Shown here: one piece after another, positions 14,743 through 22,179 of the stretch
Layout of the letters: every line of letters begins with the position of its first letter
Position numbering within the stretch: position 1 is the stretch's first letter
NCBI GenBank assembly: GCA_903854655.1
Contig: CAINXC010000150.1
Span: 1-32,650 of the forward strand
Direction: 5' to 3'
DNA: 32,650 nt
From: an uncultured Verrucomicrobiota bacterium
Lineage (GTDB): Bacteria; Verrucomicrobiota; Verrucomicrobiia; Verrucomicrobiales; Verrucomicrobiaceae
Made by a program: the position numbers and the translations under genes
Notes under the pieces: model-generated
What the model saw: the letters and a program-made list of their open reading frames with translations, nothing else
What the model was told of the DNA's origin: nothing
Databases searched by the model: none

Positions 14743-16182
14743 TCACGCCCTGATCTTCGTAAATGGGTTGCCCTCGTTCATGTCGATGCGCTCAGGCCGG
14801 CCCTTGTGATGGTAGATCAGCCGGGTGTGGTCGATCCCCATCAGGTAAAGAATCGTGGCATGCAGGTCATGCACATGAATACGGTCCTCCACGGCACGCA
14901 GGCCCAGGTCATCGGTGCTGCCGATGGTTTGGCCCGCCTTCACGCCGCCGCCCGCCATCCACATGGTGAAGCCGGTGGGGTTGTGGTCGCGCCCGTCGCC
15001 CTTCTCGCTCATCGGGGTGCGGCCAACCTCGCCGCCCCACACCACCAGCGTCTCATCCAGCAGGCCGCGCGCTTTCAGGTCACGCAGAAGGCCGGCCACC
15101 GGCTTGTCCTGCTCGCCGCAGTACTTGGTGTGGTTTTCCTCGATCTTGGCATGAGCGTCCCACTTGCTCCCCGCCCCGTGATAAAGCTGCACAAAACGCA
15201 CGCCGCGCTCCACCAGCCGCCGCGCCAGCAGGCAGTTGCGTCCCATGACGGCGGTCCTGGCGTCGTCAATGCCATACAGCTTCTTCGTGGCTTCGGATTC
15301 GCTGCCCAAATCGACCGCCTCCGGGGCCTGGGCCTGCATGCGGAAAGCCAGCTCGTAGGCGCGGATGCGCGCGTCCAGTTCGGTGTTGTCCTCGCGGCCG
15401 GTGCCATACGAGCGGTTCAGCCCGCCCAGGAACGCCAGCTTGTTCTTCTGCCGCGCCTCGCTGACCCCCTTGGGCGGCGCGAGATTGGCGATGGGCGTGG
15501 GCCCGCCCTCGAACTCAACACCTTGGTAAGTGGCCGGCATGAAGCCCGCACCCCAGTTGCGCACACCGTTGACCACCTGCGTTTCGGTGTCCTTGATCAC
15601 AACGAAAGCAGGCAGGTTCTGATTCTCCGTGCCCAGGCCGTAGTTCACCCACGAACCCAGCGAAGGCCGTCCGCCAAAGATCGAGCCGGTGTTCATCTGG
15701 CACACCCCGCCGGCATGGTTGATGCCGTCCGAAACGCAGGAACGCACCACGCAAAGATCATCCGCCATCTGGGCCGTGTGTGGCAGCCAGTCGGAAATCC
15801 ACAGCCCGCTCCCGCCGTGCTGCTTCCATTCGCGCTTGTCCGCCAGCAGCGGCGCCTTCGATTCGCCCATGGCGGTGATCACGGTGCCAAAACTGTCCGG
15901 CATCCTCTGCCCCGCGAGCTGGCGCAGCAGCGGCTTGGGATCGAACAGGTCCATGTGGCTCGGCCCCCCTTCCATGAACAGGAAGATCACGCTCTTCGCC
16001 TTGCCAATCTTATGCGCGATCTTTGGGGCCGCCGGATTCGCCGCAGCACCACCCGCATCGCCAAACGCAGCCATCAGCGGGTCTTCCCCAAGCAGGGCGG
16101 CGAGAGCCAGCGAGCCAAAGCCCGCGCCTCCCCGGCGCAGGAAGTCGCGGCGATTCGTGAGCAGTTCGTGGTGGGGGATCAT
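14743..16182 (-). CDS. DUF1501 family protein, Tat-exported
   Basis: A 479-residue protein of the DUF1501 family, a branch of the alkaline-phosphatase/sulfatase superfamily abundant in Planctomycetes and Verrucomicrobia. The start carries a twin-arginine signal, NRRDFLRRGG (residues 10-19), followed by a hydrophobic Ala/Leu stretch, so it is exported folded. Superfamily landmarks are FLFMEGGPSHMDLFDPKP near 68-85, VVWGGEVGRTP, GRDHNPTGFTMWMAGGG and the terminal HVHDLHATILYLMGIDH metal-binding stretch. The activity is not established for the family. It starts 13 bases after the PSD1 gene, so the pair is one operon; the two are nearly always found together and are probably used on the same extracellular substrate, perhaps a sulfated polysaccharide (inference). 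Confidence 0.93.
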   Translation of the reverse strand: MIPHHELLTNRRDFLRRGGAGFGSLALAALLGEDPLMAAFGDAGGAAANPAAPKIAHKIGKAKSVIFLFMEGGPSHMDLFDPKPLLRQLAGQRMPDSFGTVITAMGESKAPLLADKREWKQHGGSGLWISDWLPHTAQMADDLCVVRSCVSDGINHAGGVCQMNTGSIFGGRPSLGSWVNYGLGTENQNLPAFVVIKDTETQVVNGVRNWGAGFMPATYQGVEFEGGPTPIANLAPPKGVSEARQKNKLAFLGGLNRSYGTGREDNTELDARIRAYELAFRMQAQAPEAVDLGSESEATKKLYGIDDARTAVMGRNCLLARRLVERGVRFVQLYHGAGSKWDAHAKIEENHTKYCGEQDKPVAGLLRDLKARGLLDETLVVWGGEVGRTPMSEKGDGRDHNPTGFTMWMAGGGVKAGQTIGSTDDLGLRAVEDRIHVHDLHATILYLMGIDHTRLIYHHKGRPERIDMNEGNPFTKIRA

Positions 16183-16195
16183 GGAGGTTCGGGGG

Positions 16196-19100
16196 TTATT
16201 GCAAATAGAAGAACTCGTTCGAGTTGATCAGCGCATGGCACAGATCCGCCACTGCTTCCTTGTTGGCATCAAACGGGCCTTTGAGTCCGCCCTTGGCGGG
16301 TGCGACGCCGGTTTCCCAGGCCCAGCGCTGGGCAGGCGGGGCCGCGAGCATGGCGGGCGCCTGGTCGGGATTGACATCGACAATGCAACTGGTGTCGGCA
16401 TTGCCCGCCCAAGACATGAGGTTGCCCACCTCGATCGCGCCGCTGCGAATGGCCACGCGGGCGATCGCCCCGTCCCAGATGCTGCGCTTGTCCTGATCCA
16501 GACCGCCGACGTAAAGCCCGAGGGCTTCGTTGACATACACGCCGGGGATCTGATCGGGAAGGGTGACCGTCTGCATCGGCGCGGCCGGGTCGCTGAGGTC
16601 GCGGGCGTGGAAGGTGATGTTCCCGCCGAACTGCTGCCCGGGCCCCGGATGAATGTCCACGGAGGCCGCCACGTAGTAGGGCCTGCCAGTTTCAATACGG
16701 AGGCCTGAAGCCACCGCCTCATACGACGGGCTGCCCTGGAAATCCTCGCCCATGAGCTGCATGATAAGGTTGTTGGGCTTGAATTTGGACTTCATGCCCG
16801 TGACGCCAAAGGCCCAGCCCTGCTCGTCCTTCTTGTTGTTCCAGCGCGACACAATGGTGCGCACCGTGGCGTCCGGGTGAACAGAGTTCAGATAGATCAC
16901 CGCCTCCACCGTGAACTGCTCCGGCTCAATCCTGCCGTCCGTGTTGACTCGCAATTTCTCGTTGGGCGTTCCTGGCTGCATCATGAGAGCCTTGGTGGTC
17001 TTCGAGGGATTGCCGGAGCCAAACAACTTGCTTGCATCCGCCAGCGGGGAGGGCACGGGGGGCGGGGGCGGCGCCTCGCGTTTCAACTGCGTGCGCTGAG
17101 CTTTCAAAAACGCCGTCGCCGCCTTCACTTCGCCGGCCTTCGGATCGCGGGCGTACACCAGGCCGTAGGCGCTCTTCACCAGTTCGGCATCGTTTTCAGG
17201 CTTGCTCTTGATCAAGCGTGCGGCCATGGCTCGTGCACGCTCCAGCGGCCAGTCGCCGTTCACCATCAGCAGGCCCTGCGTTGCGGTGGTGGTGGCCTGG
17301 CGCTCAGGAATGCTTTGGAAGCCGGGCGGCTGGTCCAGGCTGGCGAGGAAGCCGTCCTGCGTGTTGCGGATGCGCTTGGTGTAGATCGCCCGGCAGGGGG
17401 AGGCCGGAGCCAAACCTTCCCCGCCCGCCCGCTCGGTGAGTTCACCGCTGGCGGCAAGCGCGGCGTCACGCGCCTGCTCGGCATCCAGGCGGCGCGGCGA
17501 AAAGCGCCACAGCAGGCGGTTCTCGGGGTCCTTGAGCAGGGCAGTGGCCGACTCCTTTGGAGCCTGAGCGCTCTGGCGATAGGTGGCCGAAGTGACCATC
17601 AGCCGGTGCAAATCCTTGAGCTTGCCGCCGCTCTTGATGAACTGGCTTGTCAGCCAGTCCAGCAGTTCCGGGTTCACGGGCTTCTCGCCCAGGTGACCGA
17701 AGTCGCTGGACATGCCGCTGATGCCCTTGCCGAAATGGAACTGCCACACGCGGTTCACCATCACACGCCAGGTCAGCGGGTTCTTCGGATCGGTGAGCCA
17801 GTCGGCCAGCACGGTGCGGCGGCCCGTCGTGGTGGCGTTGCCGGAGGGTTCGGGAATCGTCGCGTCCGTGGGATCAAGCAGGGTAAGAAAGCCGGGCTTC
17901 ACCTGCACCTCGCCCACCTTGCGCGTCTTGAATTTCGTGGTCGCGCCCACCGTCCCGGTTTCGCCCACCACGAAAGCGGTGAGCAGCGGGGAGGGCTTCA
18001 AGTTGTCAAACTTCGCCACCTCTTCGCGCGCCTGGTTGAGCTGGCTCAGCGTGGGTTCCTTCAGCTTTTCCTCCTTGAACTTCACCCGCTCGTATTCGGC
18101 CTGGCGCCACGCGAGCTGCACCACCTGCTCCTCCCATGGCGTGCGCTGCTCGCGCGGTTTTTTGTACATCGCCACCACCGCCTCAGGGAAGATGCTCATC
18201 GCATGCTCCTGCGCCTTCGCAATGCGCGGCTCGACGATGTCATCAATCACCTTCTGCGGCTCCTTGATCGCCTCCTTGTAAATTCGAAGCTGCTCCTCAT
18301 AGCGGCGCTTCTCCTCCTCCGTGGCCAGCGGCTTGTCCTCGCGCCAGGTGATGTTGCCGAAGAACGACTGCAACCGGTAGTAGTCCTTCTGCAGGATGGG
18401 ATCAAACTTGTGATCGTGGCAGTGCGCGCACTGCATGCTCAGCCCCAGGAACACATCACCGGTCACGTCCGTGAGCTCGTTGAGAATGCTCGTCCACTGG
18501 CCTTCCACATCGCGCTCGTTGTACTCGTAAATGGTGTGGCGCAGATAGCCCGTGGCCACCACCACCTTTGGATCATCCGGCGCGATCTCGTCGCCCGCGA
18601 TTTGCTCACGCACAAACTGCCCGTAGGCCTTGTCTTCGTTGAAGGACCGGATCACATAGTCGCGATACGGCCACACGTTGGGCCGGTAGGCGTCGAGGCG
18701 GTAGCCGTCGCTTTCGGCGTAGCGCACAAGGTCGAGCCAGTGCTGCGCCCAGCGTTCGCCGTAGCGTGGCGATGCCAGCAGCTCATCCACCAGCCGGTCA
18801 TAAGCGGATGAGCCCGGCCTTCTGCCTGTGGCCTCCGCCTTGCAGTCTGCAACAAACTGCGCCACCCGCTCCGGCGTTGGCGGCAGGCCGGTCAGGTCGA
18901 GCGTCACGCGCCGGATCAGCTCCGTCGGCGTCGCCTCGGGCGAGGGCTTCAGGCCGGTCTCCGCCAGCTTGGCCTGAACGAAGCTGTCGATGGGGTTGCG
19001 AAGGGAAGGAGTGCCTGGTGCGAAGTGCTCAGTGCTTGGTTTTGAGCCCTCCGCACCGGGCACTGCGTACTGGGCACTCCGCACTTCAGGCACCTTCGGC

Positions 19101-19561
19101 TCACGCACTGGTTGAAAAGACCACCACTCCCGGTCCTCCTTGGTGATCTGTCCCGGCTTGTGCTGCAGCTTCGCCCCCGCCACCTCCGCTTCCGGCCAGG
19201 GCGCGCCCAGGGTGATCCATTGCTTCAGCGTGGCAATTTCCTCATCGCTCATCTTGTCGTCCGGCGGCATTTTCAGGTCCTTGTCGCCGTATTCCACCGC
19301 CTTCATGAGAAGCGATTTCCCTGCGTCGCCAGGCACCAGCGCCGGGCCGGTTTCGCCGCCCTGCAGGATGAAGGCCAGGTTGTCCAGCCGCAGCCCGCCC
19401 TTATGCTTGTTCGGGCCGTGGCATTCCTGGCACTGCTTCACCAGCAGCGGGCGCACCTTGTTCTCAAAGAACTTCAGCGACTCCGGCGAAGGCGTGGCGG
19501 CGTGGGCGGCAAGCGCGCCCAGCAAGACAACAGCGGTGGTGATGGACGGGATGCCTCTCAT
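16196..19561 (-). CDS. PSCyt1-DUF1549-DUF1553 (PSD1) protein with embedded LamG-like domain
   Basis: An 1121-residue exported protein. After a signal peptide (about 1-22) comes a cytochrome-c-like PSCyt1 domain with haem motif CQECH (44-48). DUF1549 follows (about 188-400: NPIDSFVQAKL, RRVTLDLTGLPPTP, RYGERWAQHWLDLVRYAESD) with a second haem-type motif CAHCH (378-382). A charged linker leads to DUF1553 (about 580-830: RRTVLADWLTDPKNPLTWRV, VNRVWQFHFGKG, LMVTSATYRQS). A LamG/concanavalin-like segment (about 875-1085) then precedes the normal DUF1553 ending LCHALINSNEFFYL, so the lectin-like domain is inserted inside that domain. Residues about 160-186 are foreign to the family and coincide with the heptamer inverted repeat at 19010-19085. 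The partner is the DUF1501 gene 13 bases downstream. Family activity is unproven; an electron-transfer-linked role on extracellular polymers is the usual guess. Confidence 0.92.
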   Translation of the reverse strand: MRGIPSITTAVVLLGALAAHAATPSPESLKFFENKVRPLLVKQCQECHGPNKHKGGLRLDNLAFILQGGETGPALVPGDAGKSLLMKAVEYGDKDLKMPPDDKMSDEEIATLKQWITLGAPWPEAEVAGAKLQHKPGQITKEDREWWSFQPVREPKVPEVRSAQYAVPGAEGSKPSTEHFAPGTPSLRNPIDSFVQAKLAETGLKPSPEATPTELIRRVTLDLTGLPPTPERVAQFVADCKAEATGRRPGSSAYDRLVDELLASPRYGERWAQHWLDLVRYAESDGYRLDAYRPNVWPYRDYVIRSFNEDKAYGQFVREQIAGDEIAPDDPKVVVATGYLRHTIYEYNERDVEGQWTSILNELTDVTGDVFLGLSMQCAHCHDHKFDPILQKDYYRLQSFFGNITWREDKPLATEEEKRRYEEQLRIYKEAIKEPQKVIDDIVEPRIAKAQEHAMSIFPEAVVAMYKKPREQRTPWEEQVVQLAWRQAEYERVKFKEEKLKEPTLSQLNQAREEVAKFDNLKPSPLLTAFVVGETGTVGATTKFKTRKVGEVQVKPGFLTLLDPTDATIPEPSGNATTTGRRTVLADWLTDPKNPLTWRVMVNRVWQFHFGKGISGMSSDFGHLGEKPVNPELLDWLTSQFIKSGGKLKDLHRLMVTSATYRQSAQAPKESATALLKDPENRLLWRFSPRRLDAEQARDAALAASGELTERAGGEGLAPASPCRAIYTKRIRNTQDGFLASLDQPPGFQSIPERQATTTATQGLLMVNGDWPLERARAMAARLIKSKPENDAELVKSAYGLVYARDPKAGEVKAATAFLKAQRTQLKREAPPPPPVPSPLADASKLFGSGNPSKTTKALMMQPGTPNEKLRVNTDGRIEPEQFTVEAVIYLNSVHPDATVRTIVSRWNNKKDEQGWAFGVTGMKSKFKPNNLIMQLMGEDFQGSPSYEAVASGLRIETGRPYYVAASVDIHPGPGQQFGGNITFHARDLSDPAAPMQTVTLPDQIPGVYVNEALGLYVGGLDQDKRSIWDGAIARVAIRSGAIEVGNLMSWAGNADTSCIVDVNPDQAPAMLAAPPAQRWAWETGVAPAKGGLKGPFDANKEAVADLCHALINSNEFFYLQ
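19010..19085. repeat. Heptamer-built inverted repeat inside the PSD1 gene
   Basis: On the plus strand 19010-19037 reads as four units: AGTGCCT, GGTGCGA, AGTGCTC, AGTGCTT. On the minus strand 19085-19051 reads as five units: AGTGCGG, AGTGCCC, AGTACGC, AGTGCCC, GGTGCGG, with AGGGCTC next. The two arms match at about 21 of 30 positions as a hairpin. The element lies in frame in the PSD1 gene and encodes about 27 residues (RSAQYAVPGAEGS..., ending before RNPIDSFV) that the family normally lacks. Confidence 0.8.
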
Positions 19562-19595
19562 GAATTCGCAGCCTAGAGTGCGGAAGGAGATACTC

Positions 19596-19638
19596 TTTGG
19601 ACAAGATAATTCTTCCCCGCCGCATTTTCCTGTCCAAA
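19596..19638. promoter_or_regulatory. Paired TGTCCAAA elements in the divergent sigma/PSD1 promoter region
   Basis: TGTCCAAA occurs on the minus strand at 19603-19596, pointing to the PSD1 gene, and on the plus strand at 19631-19638, pointing to the sigma-factor gene; together they form a perfect 8-base inverted repeat with a 27-base spacer. Similar hexamers follow at 17 and 18 bases (TATTGG on plus, TCTAGG on minus). This is compatible with matching ECF -35/-10 elements driving both divergent operons, or with an operator. If the sigma gene starts at TTG 19597, the plus-strand element would lie in its coding region. Confidence 0.45.
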
Positions 19639-19692
19639 ACCGCCCGCTGCCCGCCTATTGGCCATGACCGCCCGCTGCGCGTACCCTTCCCC

Positions 19693-20229
19693 ATGGCCGA
19701 ACCCACCCCAGCACCCGACCGCACCCAGGAATTCCTGGAACTGCTCACCCGGCACGACCGCGCCCTGGGGGTGTACGTCCACAGCCTTGTCAATTCCAGC
19801 GCGGATGCCGATGACATTTTGCAGCAGACGAAGCTGATCCTCTGGCGCTGCTTCGACCAGTTCGAGCCCGGCACCCACTTCCTCGCCTGGGCACGCAAGA
19901 CCGCCTTCCACCAGATCCTCACCTACCGCCGCCAGACGAAGCGCGAGCACATGCCGCTGAGCGAGGAAACACTGGAGGCCCTCCATCACGAGGTGGAGCG
20001 CCTCAGCGATGAGGGCGACCACCGCCGCGAAGCCCTGCGCGCCTGCCTCGCCAAGCTGCCCGCCGAGCACCGCCAGCTCGTCACCCTGCGCTACTTTGAG
20101 GACCTGGAGATCGAGCAGATCGCCGAGCGCATCCGCAGCACCGTAGCCGCCGTGTACCGGGCGCTCAGCCGCGTGCGCTTCGCGTTGATGGGCTGCGTGG
20201 AAAAAGAACTGACCAAGGAGGCCGCATGA
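19693..20229 (+). CDS. ECF RNA polymerase sigma factor (Rhodopirellula/Verrucomicrobium type)
   Basis: A 178-residue two-domain ECF sigma factor. Region 2 is visible in VYVHSLVNSSADADDILQQT, followed by FLAWARKTAFHQILTYRR; region 4 contains LPAEHRQLVTLRYFEDLEIE and the helix-turn-helix IAERIRSTVAAVYRALSRVR. The spacing and 'ILQ-x-T' motif match the sigma-70 family specific to Planctomycetes and Verrucomicrobia. Start choice is uncertain: ATG 19693 gives the family's usual length but has no Shine-Dalgarno; TTG 19597 has AGGAG seven bases upstream and would add 32 Arg/Pro-rich residues. The stop overlaps the FecR gene (ATGA), so sensor and sigma factor are coupled. It diverges from the PSD1-DUF1501 operon, its likely target. 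Confidence 0.92.
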   Translation: MAEPTPAPDRTQEFLELLTRHDRALGVYVHSLVNSSADADDILQQTKLILWRCFDQFEPGTHFLAWARKTAFHQILTYRRQTKREHMPLSEETLEALHHEVERLSDEGDHRREALRACLAKLPAEHRQLVTLRYFEDLEIEQIAERIRSTVAAVYRALSRVRFALMGCVEKELTKEAA

Positions 20230-21641
20230 ATTCATCCGAACAGTGGCAGTTGCTGGAGCTGGCCGAGCGCTACGTGGACGGCCGCCTGAGCGAATCCGAG
20301 ACTTTGGCGCTCGACGAACGTCTGCGCAGCGATGCCGCCGCCCGCGCCCTGTTCGCCAAAGCTCTGCATCAGCATGCGGAGCTGCGCTTCGATCAAGGCC
20401 TCTCCCACGAGCTTTCGCTCTCCCCCGCCGCGCCCCAGGTCCGCCCCTGGCGCTACGTCGCCACCGCCGCCGCAGCCGCCTGCATCACCCTGGTCGGTGC
20501 CTGGCTCGTCGTTGGCCACGCCAAGCTCACCGTCGCCACCCTCACCCAGGCCAAGCAATGCCAGTGGGCCGGCAGCAGCCTGCCCACCGTGCAGGGCGCA
20601 CGGCTCTCCCCCGGCACCCTCGATCTGATCGAAGGCATCGCCACCCTGCGCTTCGACAGCGGTGCGGAGATCATCATGGAAGCCCCCGCCACCGTTGAAG
20701 TGCTCGACGCCATGAACTGCCGCCTCAGGCACGGCACCGTGGTCGCCGATGTACCTCCCAGCGCGCACGGTTTCAGCATCGACACCACCCAGGCCAAGGT
20801 CGTGGACTGGGGCACCCGCTTCGGCCTCAGCGCCAGCGACAATGGCGACTACCGCGTGCAAGTGCTGGAAGGCCGCGTGGATGTCAATCACAAGGACAGC
20901 GCCGAGATCAAGCAGCTCCGCCAGGGCCAGACCGACAACCACGGCTGGCTGCAAAGCCGCCTCAATCCCGAGCCCACCGCCGATGCCGAACCCAACCGCT
21001 GGCAGCCCAACACCATCGTCGATGCCGGCGGCGGCTGGCAGGTCATCTCCACCGCCTTCGGCCACGGCAAGGACAGCTACATCCAGTCCTCCTCCAAGGA
21101 GACCCGCGACTTCGGCTCCGATCCCTTCTTCCGCGTCAAGCGCAGCAGCCTCCAGCCCGATCTCAACCGCAAGGGCTACATCGCCTTCGACCTCAGCAAG
21201 TTCGCCGGTCGCAAGTTCGAGGACGCAGAGCTGGTCCTCACCATCGAGCCCAGCGACCTCGGCTTCGCCTCCATGGTGCCCGACTCCACCTTCGCCGTCT
21301 ATGGCCTCACCGATGAATCCGAAGACGCCTGGGAGGAAAACGGCCTGTCCTGGCAGCACGCCCCCGCCCACGACCCCAACCAGCCCGACAAGCATCTGCC
21401 CATCCCTGGCAAGGTGAAGCTCCTCGGTCGCTTCGAAATCCCTCAGGGCGTCAATCGTGGCTCCCGCATCCTGCGCGGCGAAGCCCTGCGCGACTTCCTC
21501 AACACCGACACCAACGGCATCGCCACCTTCATCCTCTGCCGCGAAACCGACGAAACCGGCCGCGGCGGCCTCGTCCACGCCTTCGCCACCAAGGAAAGCA
21601 GCGGCAAGACCCCGCCCCTGCTGCGGGTGAAAGCAAAGTGA
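20226..21641 (+). CDS. FecR-like anti-sigma protein with C-terminal DNRLRE-type domain
   Basis: A 471-residue single-pass membrane protein. Residues 1-60 are helical with the opening 'L-x-x-R-Y-V-D-G-R-L-S', typical of anti-sigma domains paired with these sigma factors. A membrane segment spans about 76-97 (YVATAAAAACITLVGAWLVV). The FecR domain covers about 115-222 (LIEGIATLRFDSGAEIIMEA, VVDWGTRFGLS, VQVLEGRVDV). The C-terminal 200 residues (about 265-468) form a beta-rich DNRLRE/CBM96-like domain: KGYIAFDLSKFAG, AELVLTIEP, NGLSWQHAP. The topology puts FecR and the DNRLRE-like domain outside the cytoplasm, so an external ligand, plausibly a polysaccharide, could signal to the sigma factor (inference). 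Translationally coupled to the sigma gene. Confidence 0.88.
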   Translation: MNSSEQWQLLELAERYVDGRLSESETLALDERLRSDAAARALFAKALHQHAELRFDQGLSHELSLSPAAPQVRPWRYVATAAAAACITLVGAWLVVGHAKLTVATLTQAKQCQWAGSSLPTVQGARLSPGTLDLIEGIATLRFDSGAEIIMEAPATVEVLDAMNCRLRHGTVVADVPPSAHGFSIDTTQAKVVDWGTRFGLSASDNGDYRVQVLEGRVDVNHKDSAEIKQLRQGQTDNHGWLQSRLNPEPTADAEPNRWQPNTIVDAGGGWQVISTAFGHGKDSYIQSSSKETRDFGSDPFFRVKRSSLQPDLNRKGYIAFDLSKFAGRKFEDAELVLTIEPSDLGFASMVPDSTFAVYGLTDESEDAWEENGLSWQHAPAHDPNQPDKHLPIPGKVKLLGRFEIPQGVNRGSRILRGEALRDFLNTDTNGIATFILCRETDETGRGGLVHAFATKESSGKTPPLLRVKAK

Positions 21642-21661
21642 CCTCCAAGGTGGCAGGGATG

Positions 21662-21708
21662 CCGCTGCCAGCCCCGGACCAGAAGATTATGGCATCCGGT
21701 GGCAGCGG
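21662..21708. terminator. Hairpin between convergent FecR and Nudix genes
   Basis: CCGCTGCCA (21662-21670) and TGGCAGCGG (21700-21708) are a perfect nine-base inverted repeat; inside it CCGGA (21674-21678) can pair with TCCGG (21695-21699). The structure lies between two convergent stop codons. There is no strong T-run on either side, so it may stop transcription in both directions only weakly or protect mRNA ends. Confidence 0.5.
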
Positions 21709-21711
21709 AAT

Positions 21712-22143
21712 TTAACCCGCTGGTTGCCGCCTCTCTGAAACTCCAAAAGCAGCGTTCGGGTTCAACGCCCCGACGACCGGCCGGTCGGCAGCGGCAAGAT
21801 CATAGGTTTCCAGCGCCTCCATTGTCACCCACACCAGCGCGGCGTGCTCATGGGGGCGGGGCTCGGCACTGCCCTCCGCGAGACGACACACAAAGGGGAT
21901 CATTTCCACGACTCCCCGCTCATAGGCGTGGGACGAGCGCGGCAGTGCGGCGACAATCTCCACCTCGCACCCCAGTTCCTCCCGCAGTTCCCGCACCATC
22001 GCGGCCTCAGGCTCCTCACCCGCTTCCACCTTGCCGCCGGGGAACTCCCATTTCAGCGCCAGGTGCTTGCCTGCCGGCCGCTGGGCCAGCAGGATCAGGT
22101 CATCGCGCTTCAGAATGGCGCATACCACGGGAATGGAAGTCAT
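21712..22143 (-). CDS. MutT-type Nudix hydrolase (8-oxo-dGTP diphosphatase-like)
   Basis: A 143-residue Nudix protein. The Nudix box is complete (G-x5-E-x7-REL-x-EELG): FPGGKVEAGEEPEAAMV, then RELREELG. The N-terminal VVCAILKRDDLILLAQRPAG and WEFPGG are typical of the MutT branch that cleaves 8-oxo-dGTP and keeps oxidised nucleotides out of DNA. ATG 22143 (MTSIPVVCAIL) was chosen because it matches the family N-terminus; an upstream ATG at 22176 adds 11 unrelated residues. It lies 36 bases after the SdpI-like gene on the same strand and is probably co-transcribed. Confidence 0.92.
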   Translation of the reverse strand: MTSIPVVCAILKRDDLILLAQRPAGKHLALKWEFPGGKVEAGEEPEAAMVRELREELGCEVEIVAALPRSSHAYERGVVEMIPFVCRLAEGSAEPRPHEHAALVWVTMEALETYDLAAADRPVVGALNPNAAFGVSERRQPAG

Positions 22144-22179
22144 GACGCACGATGACCTGCGCGGCAGGCAAGGCAATGG

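Noticed and set aside
14806-16227. Long plus-strand open frame opposite the DUF1501 gene
   Set aside because: His/Arg/Ala-rich shadow with no recognisable domain; the minus-strand protein is unmistakable.
19010-19085. CRISPR-like or tandem repeat array
   Set aside because: Units are only 7 bases, degenerate, without spacers, and arranged as inverted arms.
20232-21578. Long minus-strand open frame opposite the FecR-like gene
   Set aside because: It is a GC-rich shadow with a Gly/Ala/Val/Glu-dominated protein and no domain; the plus-strand FecR frame has clear motifs and coupling.
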